The notes under the pieces are model-generated. The model made no database searches, was not told where the DNA came from, and worked only from the letters and a program-made list of their open reading frames with translations. Shown in pieces: positions 1 through 10,053 of a DNA stretch of 21,912 nucleotides. Position 1 is the first letter of the stretch, and every line of letters begins with the position of its first letter. This stretch comes from Candidatus Peribacteria bacterium. GTDB taxonomy: Bacteria > Patescibacteria > JAEDAM01 > Absconditabacterales > Absconditicoccaceae. The stretch covers positions 1 to 21,912 of the forward strand of contig JAITGP010000039.1 of the NCBI GenBank assembly GCA_031280545.1, written 5' to 3'. Position numbers and translations under genes: made by a program.

Positions 1-591
1 CATTCTGAACAAGGCGAAGCCGAAGTGAAGAATCCAGAGAATAGCCAACAGCCAGTGGATTCTTCGCTACAACCTTCGGTTTCCACTCAGAATGACTTGA
101 CTGATGAAATCCTCACCGCTTATCAACGAGCCTATGCCCACGACATCACCACCCTCGCACCACTTGAAGCAGCCACCCCTGATTGAACCGTCATCCGTGG
201 ACATCTCGCTAAAATGGTGACCAACTACGCCCTCAACGCCCTCTGACGAACCCTACCAGAAAAAGTCCCTGCTCAGTGTCACCGAAAAGATGGCTCTAAT
301 GCTTGGGAAAGTGCTGAAATCAAGGACTATGCTGTGAAAGCCTGTTCACTCGGGCTTATGGGGATGGATATGGATTACTTTCAGCCACTTTTAGTAGTCA
401 CACGTGCACAGTTTGGGACAATCCTCTCTAGGTTGCTTCGGCAGAATGCATATGCAGGAGGGAAACCGTACTACACTAGACATTTGGAAGCCTTGAAAGA
501 AAACTGAATTATGACTCAGATAGACAATCCAGAAAGTAGGGTAGAACTTCGCCAGCGAGTTCGATTGATGTTGATGAGAAGTGCGAAATAG
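1..591 (+). CDS. C-terminal part of a secreted/surface protein with an SLH-like ending (5' truncated)
   Basis: Frame 1 is open from the window edge to TAG at 589-591 if the TGAs at 184, 244 and 505 are read as Gly, giving 196 residues. The first 35 residues are a Glu/Gln/Ser/Pro-rich linker. The rest is one folded module containing VTRAQFGTILSRLL, then GGKPYYTRHLEALKENGIM, and it ends with LRQRVRLMLMRSAK. I recognise this arrangement (helix, 'YYT+HL.ALK..GIM', 'LMLMR') as a C-terminal module recurring in secreted proteins of Gracilibacteria/SR1-type genomes and resembling S-layer-homology repeats; that is recall, not a search. A role in holding the protein at the cell surface is inferred. The N-terminus and main domain lie outside the window. 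A terminator follows directly. Confidence 0.75.
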
Positions 592-610
592 TATCTATAT
601 ACTAAAAGAA

Positions 611-638
611 GCTCTCGTGAAAATGAGAGTCTTTTTTT
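611..638 (+). terminator. Rho-independent terminator after the surface-protein gene
   Basis: CTCTC (612-616) pairs with GAGAG (625-629) around an 8-nt loop, with an added G-U pair at 611/630, followed by seven Ts at 632-638. It starts 20 bases after the TAG of the gene ending at 591. Confidence 0.7.
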
Positions 639-757
639 GTCTAATTTTCTCTTGAATTTTATGTCAAAAAGTATTACGGTATCAGATTTATACCTTATTC
701 TCCTCATGACTAACCTCTCTGAAGCTCAGGAAAGAGCAACTAATAAGTTCAATAAAC

Positions 758-1390
758 TTATTCACACCTTTCCTTCTTTAAATCAAACACCACTCCTCCT
801 TTCTCCATATCCCAAATCCCCTTTTCCAAATTAATCAGCATTTCATCTGCTTGTTGGGAATTGATATTCCCTGCTTTGAAAGCTGAGGCGATGGTGTCTT
901 GTATCGTGTTGATGGATTCCTGCTTTTTTTGCTGGTGGGCGATTCTCTCTTTCATCTCTTTCAATTCTTTTTCAAAGTTTCCGTTTTCAATATTTTCCAA
1001 GGTTGTTTTAGCCTGTTCATGGGTGATAATCCCTCTCTCTACTTCCCAGTCCAATTGTTTCTTTGCTTGAATTAACGCATATGCTAAGAAGTCGTTTTCC
1101 TTGTCAGAGACTTCATATTCAGTGATTTCTTTTTCTAGTTGTTCTTTGAGCTTCCAAAGGAAAGCGACTCTTTCTTCCTGATTGGGAGGGGTTGCATGAT
1201 CTTCTGGTAAAGGAACGACCTTCTTTTCTATGCTAATCAGATCCGATTTTTCTATTCTATTTATGCTAACGATAATAGTATCGGGAAGTAGACATAAGGA
1301 TGCATTAATCGTGGGTTGTGCACCGTAAGAAATTCCGCAGAGGAGCGTTAAAAGACTCATCTTAATCATAAGTTTTGCCTTGTATTTCAT
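758..1390 (-). CDS. Small secreted helical protein, function unknown
   Basis: 210 aa, ending in TAA, with no internal TGA. The N-terminus MKYKAKLMIKMSLLTLLCGISYGAQPT looks like a signal peptide with a cleavage-like SYGA (about residues 23-24). The mature part is charged and probably mostly helical. It carries two similar helix-turn elements, 'RGIITHEQAKTTLENIENG' (about 114-132) and 'AGNINSQQADEMLINLEKG' (about 172-190), with coiled-coil-like Lys/Glu sequence between them. This G-x-I-x-x-x-Q-A pattern resembles short oligomerisation helices such as SHOCT, but I do not assign a family. It is transcribed alone, downstream of the terminator of the operon to its right. A weak hairpin at 678-694 followed on this strand by five Ts could end it. 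Confidence 0.7.
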   Translation of the reverse strand: MKYKAKLMIKMSLLTLLCGISYGAQPTINASLCLLPDTIIVSINRIEKSDLISIEKKVVPLPEDHATPPNQEERVAFLWKLKEQLEKEITEYEVSDKENDFLAYALIQAKKQLDWEVERGIITHEQAKTTLENIENGNFEKELKEMKERIAHQQKKQESINTIQDTIASAFKAGNINSQQADEMLINLEKGIWDMEKGGVVFDLKKERCE

Positions 1391-1477
1391 TACATCGGAA
1401 TAAAAAATAAAACAAACCTGATTGATTTGCTTATACCGATAGACCTTAAAATAATCTAAAAAACCTTATTTTTATAC

Positions 1478-1501
1478 CAAAAAATGATCTCCTCCTGGAG
1501 A
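1478..1501 (-). terminator. Terminator of the ATPase/GNAT operon
   Basis: On the minus strand TCTCC-AGGA-GGAGA (1501 to 1488) forms a five-pair hairpin followed by TCA and six Ts (1484-1479). It lies 18 bases past the TAA of the GNAT gene and ends the minus-strand operon. Confidence 0.65.
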
Positions 1502-1518
1502 ACCTCTCTTTCCTACTA

Positions 1519-2004
1519 TTAGTTAAAAATAAATCAGATTTCTGTGTATATTTTTCCTCCAATTTCTGCAGGTTTTTCTCCGAAGAGTCTTCAGCTATGC
1601 TTTTTATAAAACTGTTCACCTTTACTACCAGAGAGTGTTCGTAAATAAAATGAGGCATTTCCTATTGCTTGTTTGAACGCATTGAAGAGCTGTATTCAAA
1701 TACCTTGTCTTTGGTGGTCGGGGTCTACATAGAATGTACTAAGTTCTTTTTCAGTTGGAGGATTTTTATCACGAGCATTTTCCCCACTGAGGAAGCCGAG
1801 AACTTTTCAATCCTCTTCGTATACCAAAAGTATTTCAGCATTTTTTATCCGTTCAATGTTTTTTTCAATCCTTTCGGGAGTGATATTACGAGTGTTGAGG
1901 TAGGCTTGATCAATAATTCCTTGGTAGCCGTCTTTTCGTCCTCTGATATTGATAGAGACAATTGCCTTGGCATCTGCTGGTTGTGCTGGTCTGATGTGGG
2001 ACAT
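1519..2004 (-). CDS. GNAT-family N-acetyltransferase
   Basis: 161 aa when TGA is Gly, ending in TAA at 1519-1521. GNAT enzymes move the acetyl group of acetyl-CoA to an amine; the substrate cannot be told here. The start MSHIRPAQPADAKAIVSINI is the usual first strand and helix. The acetyl-CoA-binding motif is 'YVDPDHQRQGIGIQLF' (residues 92-107), matching Q/R-x-x-G-x-G/A at 98-103; its second glycine (G103) is the TGA at 1696-1698. 'FYKKHSGRLFGEKP' and the closing 'IYTEIGFIF' fit the last GNAT strands. In standard code the protein would stop at residue 65, before the motif. It is the last gene of the operon starting at 4836, 68 bases after the previous gene. A 70-aa frame at 1446-1658 starting MPHFIYEH is only its shadow. 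Confidence 0.88.
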
Positions 2005-2072
2005 GGTATGAGAGATGTCTAGAGTGTAAAGGAAGGGAGTGTGTGGTGTTTGGATGAGGTAAGTCGTCGTTC

Positions 2073-2726
2073 CTACGAGGTGGATTTTTCAGGGACAAAC
2101 GAAGTACGTTTTGCTCGGAATTTCTGGCTTGCAGGACTTTGAGTATCTCATTTTACAATTTCTATCCCCAGTTTATTGGCAATTCCTTGATAGATATACT
2201 GAGCAAGTCCCAATCCTATATATTTAGCTGGTAAGGCGATAAATCCTACATATGCTTGATTCTTTTTAATATATCTGACATCATTGGCAGTATTTGTATA
2301 AATTCTTTTCTCTTTATCTTCATAATTTATTATTACATGCATGAAGCCGGAATCTTGAGTAGTTGTAGTTCCATTGGTATCTGGATCAAGTAGTAAAGTA
2401 TTTTTATAATACACCTGAATATTTTGCACTGTTCAAAGGCTTGTTTCTTTCCTCCTTCCTAATTCGATAGTAAAATCGCTTTGTTTCATATTCGGAGTAT
2501 TTTTTAAGATGTCTTCTGCATTTCCAGGGTTGGAAGGTTTGTTAGTGGTTTGGTCAAGGTTTTCTAATGCAATAGAAAAATTGATCTGTTCTTCTGAATT
2601 TGGCTGAATTTGTAATGCTTCAGTTTCCCAATTTTCAGGATGAGTGACGAGGTATAGCTCTTTTTCTAATTCTAGACTAGCGTATTTCTTGCTTGGATTA
2701 TCTACCAGTTTAATTTCTTCTATCAT
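2073..2726 (-). CDS. Unknown protein with a GNAT-like C-terminal half
   Basis: 217 aa, ending in TAG at 2073-2075; TGAs at 2433-2435 and 2148-2150 are read as Gly. The N-terminal half (about 1-95) is polar and not recognised. The C-terminal half has 'QAYVGFIALPAKYIGLGLAQYIYQ' followed by 'IANKLGIEIVKGDTQS' and 'FVPEKS'. This order (strand, Pro, G-x-G-x-A, helix, then a late Q/S stretch) resembles motif A and the end of GNAT acetyltransferases, but the match is by eye and the CoA loop (Y-I-G-L-G-L-A) is not canonical. It sits 38 bases downstream of the ATPase gene and 68 bases upstream of a clear GNAT gene, so it is probably co-transcribed. The last 25 residues after the second TGA are Ser/Thr/Lys-rich and could be read-in sequence. 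Confidence 0.6.
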
Positions 2727-2764
2727 TTGGTAACATAATAATAAAACTAAGTAGTAGAGATATC

Positions 2765-4189
2765 TTATCTATCATCCACCACCACAAACCCTCTTCTCTC
2801 AATTAATCTTACTTCATTTCTATCATTGATAGTGATGATACCATTTCTATCTGTTGTAAATTTTTGGATTTCATCACCGACAAGAAGGGAAAGTGTTGTA
2901 TTTTCATATCCTGTAGGAAATGCAATGAATAGTTGACCACCTTTCTTTCCTCCACTGATGTCAGTCTTTACGGAAAGAATAGGGAGTTCATCGAAGGTTT
3001 TGACTGTGATACCGAGTCCGACTACTTTTTCGAGTTCCATAATTGCACTTCAGCCTTTTCCGATGATTTTTCCTTTTACGAATTCTGGAACATACAGTTC
3101 AATACCGTTTCCTTTCATTTTCACGATGAAGTGGCTATTCAGAATTCAGCTCAGCTTTTTTTCTATTCCTTCTTTTGCATAGGTGTTGATTCCAGGTTTC
3201 CCTGTTGCCCCTGCCATTCCTTCTTCAGGGATCGGCATTACGACTACTTGTTCACCGAAGGTGTAAATTTCGTAGATTTTTTTCTTGCTCAAAAATGAGC
3301 TGACGATAATGACAGGTCTGGAAAGGTCTTCGCTGGTCATTCCTTCTGGAACTTTCGCTGTGAGTTCGAGCTGTAAGATTTCCTCGATTTTTCCTTTATT
3401 GATAAAAATCACAGTGTCGAGTACCTGCGGGATAATTCCCATTTCGATACTTCCGATAAAACGCTGAATACTGTCAATCGGCTTGGTGGCGTGGATTACG
3501 CCGAGCATTCCAATTCCTGTGAGTCTGAGATCCTTATAGAGTTCAAAGTCAGGTTTATTTCTCACTTCATCATAAATCGTATAATCAGGTCTAGAAAGCA
3601 GAAGAATATCGCGGACTTCATCGTGGGTCCCGTGCGTGAAACTATATTGCACGACATCGTCATCCACCATCAAATCACGGGGACTTTCGATAGTTTTGAT
3701 GATATGGTGATCCTGATGATAGACCTCCACAAGAGCTTGTACGAAGGTGGATTTTCCACTTCCTGGAGCACCAGATACTAGGATTCCTTTGGATTTATTT
3801 CTGAGAAGGTCAAAAGTTTCTTCGTTGAGGTCGTAGTCGGCGATAGTGGTTTTCTTTACAGGTCTGACTGCGGTCAGTTCTAATCCATCGGAAAGGGGAG
3901 GGTAGACGATGACAATTCTGTAAGGTCCGAGCTGGAGAACTTTTGAGAGTTTTCTGTCGATTTCAAGGAAGTTTCCTTTTTGGTTAGTGGCTTCGGCGAA
4001 GATTTGTTCAATGAGTGTGTTGAGTTCTTCACTGGAGATGGATTTTTCGTCGAGAACGGCATTTCGGTTTCCCGGTGTTCCCTTTTTTCTGAGGATAGGG
4101 CGGTCTTCTTTCAAGTGGAGTGACATCGTCGTTTCGTCGAAGAAAGAGTCGAGGGCATAGCTGATGGTGTTTGTTGGTGTGTTTGTCAT
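2765..4189 (-). CDS. PilT/VirB11-type secretion ATPase with C-terminal KH domain
   Basis: 474 aa, real TAA at 2765-2767; TGAs at 3146-3148 and 3053-3055, among others, read as Gly. The P-loop (Walker A) is 'GAPGSGKST' at residues 140-148. Walker B is 'YTIYDE' near 203-208, followed by 'LRLTGIGMLGVIHATKPIDSIQRFI', which is typical of the T2SS/T4P/T4SS ATPase group. After about residue 350 comes a KH-type RNA-binding fold, 'YVPEFVKGKIIGKGGSAIM', with the GxxG loop G377-K-G-G380; G380 is a TGA. Related ATPase-KH proteins are known from archaea, often with an N-terminal PIN nuclease domain. Here the first 110 residues are not an obvious PIN domain, so the architecture is ATPase-KH. The role is uncertain: RNA-linked ATPase or pilus/secretion motor. 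It is the second gene of the operon. Confidence 0.85.
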
Positions 4190-4233
4190 TGTGTTGAGGG
4201 GGAAGGGGGTAAAAGGGTGGAATATCTTTTTTC

Positions 4234-4836
4234 TTATTTTTTAGGTAAGGAGTGAGAAATTCACCAGATAAGTTTTGAAAGCCCGGATAGTAAAGTTGCA
4301 CTTTCGAAGGTTGGATTTTCTCGATGTTTATTACTATTTTCAGGTAATCGGATTCCACTTTCTGGATTTTTATACTCATCATTGTTATAATATGTCTTTA
4401 GTATTTCTTCGTCTTCTTCGTCTCTTTCGTATCGATTTCCGTTATAATCGAAATTAAATACATTATTTTTGAAGTTGATTATGAGACTTGCTCCTTCTTT
4501 TAGTCTGTTTTCTAATTCTTTATTTCCCATTAAATCTCCTACATATGTTTCCTTGTTTCGTGTTGTGGTAAATTTTTGTTCATTCTGATCGTAAGTAATA
4601 GATAGTGGAGCTTGCTGTATTAATTCTTTCAGTATTTTTCAGTTTTGTATACAAGTGTCTTTATTTTCTGGAGTCATATGAATTTTTTTGTCGGTAGAGA
4701 CCCAAAATCCTCACAAAACATCATTAAAAATACGATTGATACCGTTTGTTAAAATATTGCTAATTTCGTTTGTCAATGGATTTTGCTTAGGAGTTGGTGT
4801 TTCGTTGTTTTGTTTCATATCTTCTTTTTCGCTCAT
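4234..4836 (-). CDS. Acidic unknown protein, first gene of the ATPase/KH operon
   Basis: 200 aa from ATG at 4834-4836 to TAA at 4234-4236; three in-frame TGAs are read as Gly, so the standard-code view shows only the last 89 residues. It starts MSEKEDMKQNNETPTPKQNP, a polar tail with no signal peptide. It has no clear membrane segment, carries a Glu/Asp run 'RYERDEEDEEIL' around residues 140-151, and ends 'LLSGLSKLIWGISHSLPKK'. I do not recognise a family. It probably shares a transcript with the KH-ATPase (44-base gap). A good minus-strand promoter lies just upstream (4865-4892), so this is the operon's first gene. A partner or substrate of the ATPase is a guess from position only. Confidence 0.7.
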
Positions 4837-4864
4837 TTTCGTTTAAGGAGATAAAAGATAGCTA

Positions 4865-4892
4865 AGTATAGTCATTTTTCGAAATTTTGCAA
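4865..4892 (-). promoter_or_regulatory. Promoter of the ATPase/KH operon
   Basis: On the minus strand TTGCAA (4892-4887), a 16-base spacer and TATACT (4870-4865) match a sigma-70-type promoter. It would start transcription near 4858, about 20 bases before the ATG at 4836. The rest of the 287-base divergent gap to 5124 shows no gene. Confidence 0.5.
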
Positions 4893-5088
4893 AGTTTAGG
4901 CGGGATTTTTACATTCGTTTATCTTCCACAAAGTAATCCTTTTTGTCACTATGAGAGTAAAGAGATATATGTCTGTATCCATTAGGTAATAGTGGGTAAT
5001 AAAATGTTAACTAAGGATGATAAATTTTCCGAAAGGATAGCAATTTAAGCGAGGAATGCAATGTAAATTTTTCGTGGGAAAGAGCCTC

Positions 5089-5116
5089 TTGCATTTTTAT
5101 CGCAAAACTTTACTCT
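5089..5116 (+). promoter_or_regulatory. Candidate promoter of the RNase HI gene, possibly leaderless
   Basis: TTGCAT (5089-5094), 16 bases, then TACTCT (5111-5116). The -10 box ends 7 bases before the ATG at 5124, so the transcript could begin at or next to the start codon. The boxes are only moderate matches. Confidence 0.35.
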
Positions 5117-5123
5117 CGTTTTC

Positions 5124-5813
5124 ATGATTGTAGAAAAAAAATATTACACTATTCGAGAGGGAAAAAAAATCTGAATTTTTGATTCTTGGTCCGAGGTACA
5201 ATCTTTGGTTGTGGGTTTTTCTGGTGCGAAGTATAAGTCTTTTCCTACTCGTGGGTTAGCGGAAAAGGCTCTGCAACAGGGACGAGAACATTATTATCAG
5301 ATTATTCCGAAAAAGAAGGTGTGGAAATCTCGTGGTGATTTGGAGGATGTTCCGTTTGTTAAAGAGGCGATTGCTGTGGATGCTGCTTGTAGTGATAATC
5401 CGTGAATTTTGGAGTATAGGGGTGTGGATTTACAGACGGGAGCAGAGATTTTTCATCAGCGTTTTTTGAGAGGAACGAATAATGTGGGGGAATTTTTGGC
5501 GATTGTACACGGATTGGCATATTTACAACAAGAAAATGAATCCTGTTGATCTGGATTGTCACGTCGTTCGTCTTCGTTGAACTCCTCGCAATGACAAGTG
5601 GTGGCGATTTATTCTGACAGTAAAATTGCGATGAGTTGGGTCAGAGAGGGGAAATGCAAGAGCAAGCTGAGAGCTACGGAATCTAATTTGGACGTGCGAA
5701 AAGCTGTCGATAGAGCGGAAGAATGGTTGAAAGTGAATGGAATAAAATTCACACTCTTGAAATGGAAGACAGAAGATCGAGGAGAAATTCCCGCCGATTT
5801 TGGAAGAAAATAA
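5124..5813 (+). CDS. rnhA: Ribonuclease HI with viroplasmin-like N-terminal domain, carrying an in-frame repeat insertion
   Basis: 229 aa with TGA as Gly; TAA at 5811-5813. It cuts the RNA strand of RNA-DNA hybrids. Residues 5-50 ('KKYYTIREGKKIGIFDSW', 'GFSGAKYKSF') form the hybrid-binding viroplasmin/Caulimovirus-VI domain. The catalytic RNase H domain has all four acidic residues: D86 (IAVDAACSDNPG), E123 (GEFLAI), D165 (IYSDS) and D225 (EIPADFGRK). Between helix 'GLAYLQQENES' and strand 'VVAIYSDS', residues 141-157 are a Ser/Arg-rich stretch that relatives of this family normally lack; it is translated from a palindromic repeat (5556-5597) that includes the TGA at 5592. The frame stays open and all active-site residues remain, so the enzyme may still work. 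yigZ follows after 5 bases. Confidence 0.9.
5556..5597. repeat. Palindromic repeat inserted in frame in the RNase HI gene
   Basis: The element is bounded by TTGTCA (5556-5561) and TGACAA (5592-5597), with an internal GTTC/GAAC pair. On the minus strand it reads GTCATTGCGAGGAG near one end and GTGACAATCC at the other. This resembles the dispersed 'GTCATTGCGAGGAG...AATCC' intergenic palindromes seen in many bacterial genomes, as I recall them. Only one clear copy is in the window, so the repeat status rests on this resemblance and on its position as an extra segment inside a conserved fold. Confidence 0.6.
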
Positions 5814-5818
5814 AAACT

Positions 5819-6457
5819 ATGAACAAACTCTACTATACCACCATTTCAGAATCTTTCACCTATGAGATCCCAAAAATCAAGGGATCCAGATTTTTTTGAA
5901 CTCTTTTTCCGATTACAACGAGAGAAGAGGCTGAAGAGCATTTGCAGGGGATGAAAAAGAAATTTTATGATGCTACTCATCATTGTTCTGCATATCGTGT
6001 TGGACTGCATGTTCATCAAGATCTCTTTGGAATCATTTTAATTGATCCTAAGTGAAGTAAGGCAAATGATGATGGAGAGCCGAGTAATACCGCAGGGAAG
6101 CCTATTCTCTCCGTGCTGGAAGGGAAGCAATTGCAAAATGTTTTGCTGGTGGTGATGAGGTATTTTTGAGGAACATTACTCGGCGTTGGTGGGCTGATCC
6201 AAGCGTATACGCAAACTGCTCAAGAAATCGTAAATCACGCTCCGCTTGTACAAAAGGAGATTTATGATGAAGTGGAGGTGAGCTATGTCTATAGTCAGAC
6301 TTCTTTATTGGCTTATCTGATGGAAAAATATGAAGTGAAGGTGTTGGAGGATAGGTATGATGAGCAAATACGACAAAAACTCCAAATTAACTGTGGGCTA
6401 TCTGAAGCTTTTAAACAGGAGCTGTATGAGAAAAGTAATGGTGCGATTAGGGGTTAA
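5819..6457 (+). CDS. yigZ: IMPACT/YigZ family protein
   Basis: 212 aa, ATG at 5819, TAA at 6455-6457; three TGAs are read as Gly. The order of family motifs is clear: 'KIKGSRFFGTLFPI' (about 19-32), 'DATHHCSAYRVG' (about 53-64), 'ANDDGEPSNTAGKPILSVLEG' (about 83-103) and 'VVMRYFGGTLLGVGGLIQAYT' (about 112-132). Family members are small alpha/beta proteins; the eukaryotic IMPACT branch acts on translation control, but the bacterial role is not settled. The C-terminal 65 residues match the usual second domain in length. It lies 5 bases after the RNase HI gene and is co-transcribed with it. It meets the minus-strand gene 6454-6984 tail to tail with overlapping stop codons. Confidence 0.88.
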
Positions 6458-6984
6458 CCAGCGGTTGCAGGATTGCTTACTTTTGTCCATTTTTCAGGGA
6501 TGGTCGCGTCATGGATATCGAAAAGGGCGTTTACTTTGGTTGCGATACTTTCAGTGGTTTCGTTAATGACGTATTTTTCATTCAGCTTTTTAAAAAAAGT
6601 ATCTAAAATTCTGGTCAATGTCCCTCTCGTTACGTCAATATCTTCCTGAGTTCTCTTCATCTTGGTGAGAAAGCTCTCAAAGGTCTGAGCTCCGTAGGTC
6701 GACATCAGGATTTTCAGAGTGTTTTTTACGATGAAATTTTGGTCGTTGACGAAGCCTTGGAGGACATCGTTTCCTGTAGGGAGGTCGAACTTTAGAGAAA
6801 GTCCTGTAGCAGGATCAAAAATCAGAATTCTTTTTACTTCTCCTTTTGCTTTATCAAGAAATCCTCCGATTTGTTTCACGATCCCTTTGATATTATCGTG
6901 AGCTCCTTCTTGGGTGGCAGCGAGGAAGGTACTAAAAAGTTCGTCATCATTGGGTAGAGCGAGAAGTTTGTTTGTTTCTGGCAT
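6454..6984 (-). CDS. Unknown 176-aa cytoplasmic protein
   Basis: ATG at 6984, TAA at 6454-6456, no internal TGA. It begins MPETNKLLALPNDDELFSTF and has no signal peptide or membrane segment. It looks mainly helical, with a short strand-like 'VKRILIFDPATGLSLKFDLPTG' near residues 50-71. The second half (about 90-150) is Lys/Thr-rich and probably helical ('ESFLTKMKRTQEDIDV', 'LTRILDTFFKKLNEK'). No family is recognised. It has its own near-consensus promoter (7018-7046), so it is an independently transcribed gene, and its frame is well kept over the whole length. Its stop shares TTAA with the stop of yigZ. Confidence 0.75.
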   Translation of the reverse strand: MPETNKLLALPNDDELFSTFLAATQEGAHDNIKGIVKQIGGFLDKAKGEVKRILIFDPATGLSLKFDLPTGNDVLQGFVNDQNFIVKNTLKILMSTYGAQTFESFLTKMKRTQEDIDVTRGTLTRILDTFFKKLNEKYVINETTESIATKVNALFDIHDATIPEKWTKVSNPATAG

Positions 6985-7017
6985 TTTGTTTTGGGTAAAG
7001 GCTAAAAGTATGTTATA

Positions 7018-7046
7018 AGTATACGGATTTTGGTTTGATTTGTCAA
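7018..7046 (-). promoter_or_regulatory. Near-consensus promoter for the 176-aa unknown gene
   Basis: On the minus strand TTGACA (7046-7041), a 17-base spacer and TATACT (7023-7018). The start would be near 7011, giving a leader of about 27 bases before ATG 6984. Confidence 0.7.
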
Positions 7047-7199
7047 AAGTTGGAGTAGCTTTTTGAAAAAATAGTTTGACTTATATATATTTCCATATAA
7101 TTATTTTGAAAATAAATAATTAAATAACAAAAAAATATGGAAAATCTATTTGAATCTGGTACATTTATTTGTGTAATGGCAATAGCATTCCTATGTTAT

Positions 7200-8390
7200 T
7201 TATTTCCCCCTTTTTTGAATAAAGCCTTTTTTATCTATGATAAAATTTCTGTTAAACATAATATTGATTGAAATAAATTGATAGACACTGGAAAATATTT
7301 GTCAAAATCCTGTACAATAGGGCGTTTTTAAGAAAGAAAATCCTAATCTCCCTATATTTGAAATTATTTTATTAGTGGTTGTTTTGATTGGTGAATATTC
7401 TATTTGTAAATAACGAGTTTTGATTTTATAGAGAGGGTAAAGTAAAAAATTTATCATCTCAAGAGTTAAAAATATTAAAGTTATTCTTAAATTCAATTGA
7501 TATTGAGGAAATAAGATAGCAAACATTATAGCCATACTTATCACTAATAGTAGCAATAGATAATAAGCATTTTTTTTATGTATTTTGTAATTGAAACTTT
7601 CTTTTGCAATATCTATAGTAGCTACGGTTCCGATACCATCAAAAATATCCCATTGAGTATCTGTTATTAAAGTAAGAAAGGTGATTGCTAAGGTATAAAC
7701 TGCTCCATATTCAAAGGTATTACTTAATCAAAATAAAAATATCAAAAAGAATGTAAGATTATTAAATAAATCTACAGAATCATATTTGATGAGATTTTTA
7801 AAGTTGATAATATAGGAAAATTTGTTGTAGGATTTTATGGTGAGAATTGTAGTAAATCAGAACATTATGAGCAGAGTAGTCATTACGATATGGAGTTGCT
7901 CCTTGAAAATTAGGGAACTTCCTATCAGGATGATAAAATTCAAAATATTAAAACTGATAGAAAATTTATTCGCTAAGGTATTTTTTTCTTCAAAATAGAG
8001 TTTATTGAGCAGAAAGGAGAGTACTAACTGTAAAAAAAGTTGAGCAATAGCATAAATTGTGAAGGTTTTATAGACTGCTATGTCCATATGCATAAAACCA
8101 ATATAGTATTCGACATAATAGATCAATAATCAAAAAAGCACTGCTCCTATGATAATTCCTGTAGTCATTGCGGACAACACGATATTTTTATTTTTTTCTT
8201 TTTCTTGGCAGATATTTGCACCTGTTGAAAAAATTGACTTCATCATTCCACAAATGAATTGCAGAGGATAGACCAAGAGAAATACGTTGATTAAATTTGT
8301 ATCCACTAGTAAGCTGAGTGTAAACCAAGATACAATTGGAGTGAGAGAAGTTAAGAGAGTATCTAAGCTAATTTTGAGTAATCTTTTCAT
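7200..8390 (-). CDS. Polytopic membrane protein, probable MATE-like (MOP superfamily) exporter
   Basis: 396 aa, ATG at 8390, TAA at 7200-7202; four TGAs (8130, 7857, about 7720 and 7302) read as Gly join four standard-code fragments into one frame. About ten to twelve hydrophobic segments are visible, e.g. 'TPIVSWFTLSLLV', 'VLSAMTTGIIIGAVLFGLLIYYV', 'AIAQLFLQLVLSFLL', 'ILNFIILIGSSLIF' and 'YYLLLLLVISMAIMFAILF'. The opening 'LLKISLDTLLTSLTPIVSW' and 'YPLQFICGMMKSIFSTGANI' resemble the first helices of MATE-type Na+/H+-coupled drug exporters, and the size is close to theirs, though slightly short. No diagnostic catalytic residue can be named, so family membership is moderate. It follows tgt by 24 bases in the same direction. 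The substrate is unknown. Confidence 0.72.
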
Positions 8391-8414
8391 CGTTTTGAGG
8401 GATTAAATAAAAAT

Positions 8415-9955
<1,541 letters not shown>

Positions 9956-9988
9956 ATCCTATTTTTGGGAGAATAGAGCGAAAAAAAT

Positions 9989-10016
9989 TTGTAAAAAGGA
10001 ATCTTTTTTATATACT
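9989..10016 (+). promoter_or_regulatory. Candidate murE promoter
   Basis: TTGTAA (9989-9994), 16 bases, TATACT (10011-10016). The start would be near 10023, about 30 bases before ATG 10054. The -10 is good, the -35 partial. Confidence 0.4.
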
Positions 10017-10053
10017 GAAAAAAAGTTTCTTTTTTTATTTCTCTTTTCTCTGA

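Noticed and set aside
742..762. AATAAGTT/AACTTATT inverted repeat at the end of the secreted-protein gene as a terminator
   Set aside because: It contains the stop codon and no T-run follows on the minus strand.
637..834. Plus-strand 65-aa frame in the gap after the first terminator
   Set aside because: It would begin in the terminator T-run and end antisense inside the secreted-protein gene, with no promoter and no recognisable sequence.
1446..1658. Minus-strand 70-aa frame starting MPHFIYEHS, like the start of a tautomerase/CHMI
   Set aside because: It overlaps the GNAT gene in another frame, only the first nine residues look familiar, and it runs through the terminator hairpin at 1488-1501.
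2040..2100. Possible second copy of the RNase HI palindromic repeat near the end of the GNAT-like unknown gene
   Set aside because: Only CGTCGTTC is shared with 5556-5597 and the TTGTCA/TGACAA ends are missing, which is too little to call a copy.
7137..7331. Plus-strand 64-aa frame (code 25) starting MENLFESGTF with one hydrophobic segment
   Set aside because: It lies largely antisense to the C-terminal end of the MATE-like gene, whose frame is continuous there, and no correctly spaced promoter was found. It is kept out of the gene list, though a small membrane protein cannot be fully excluded.
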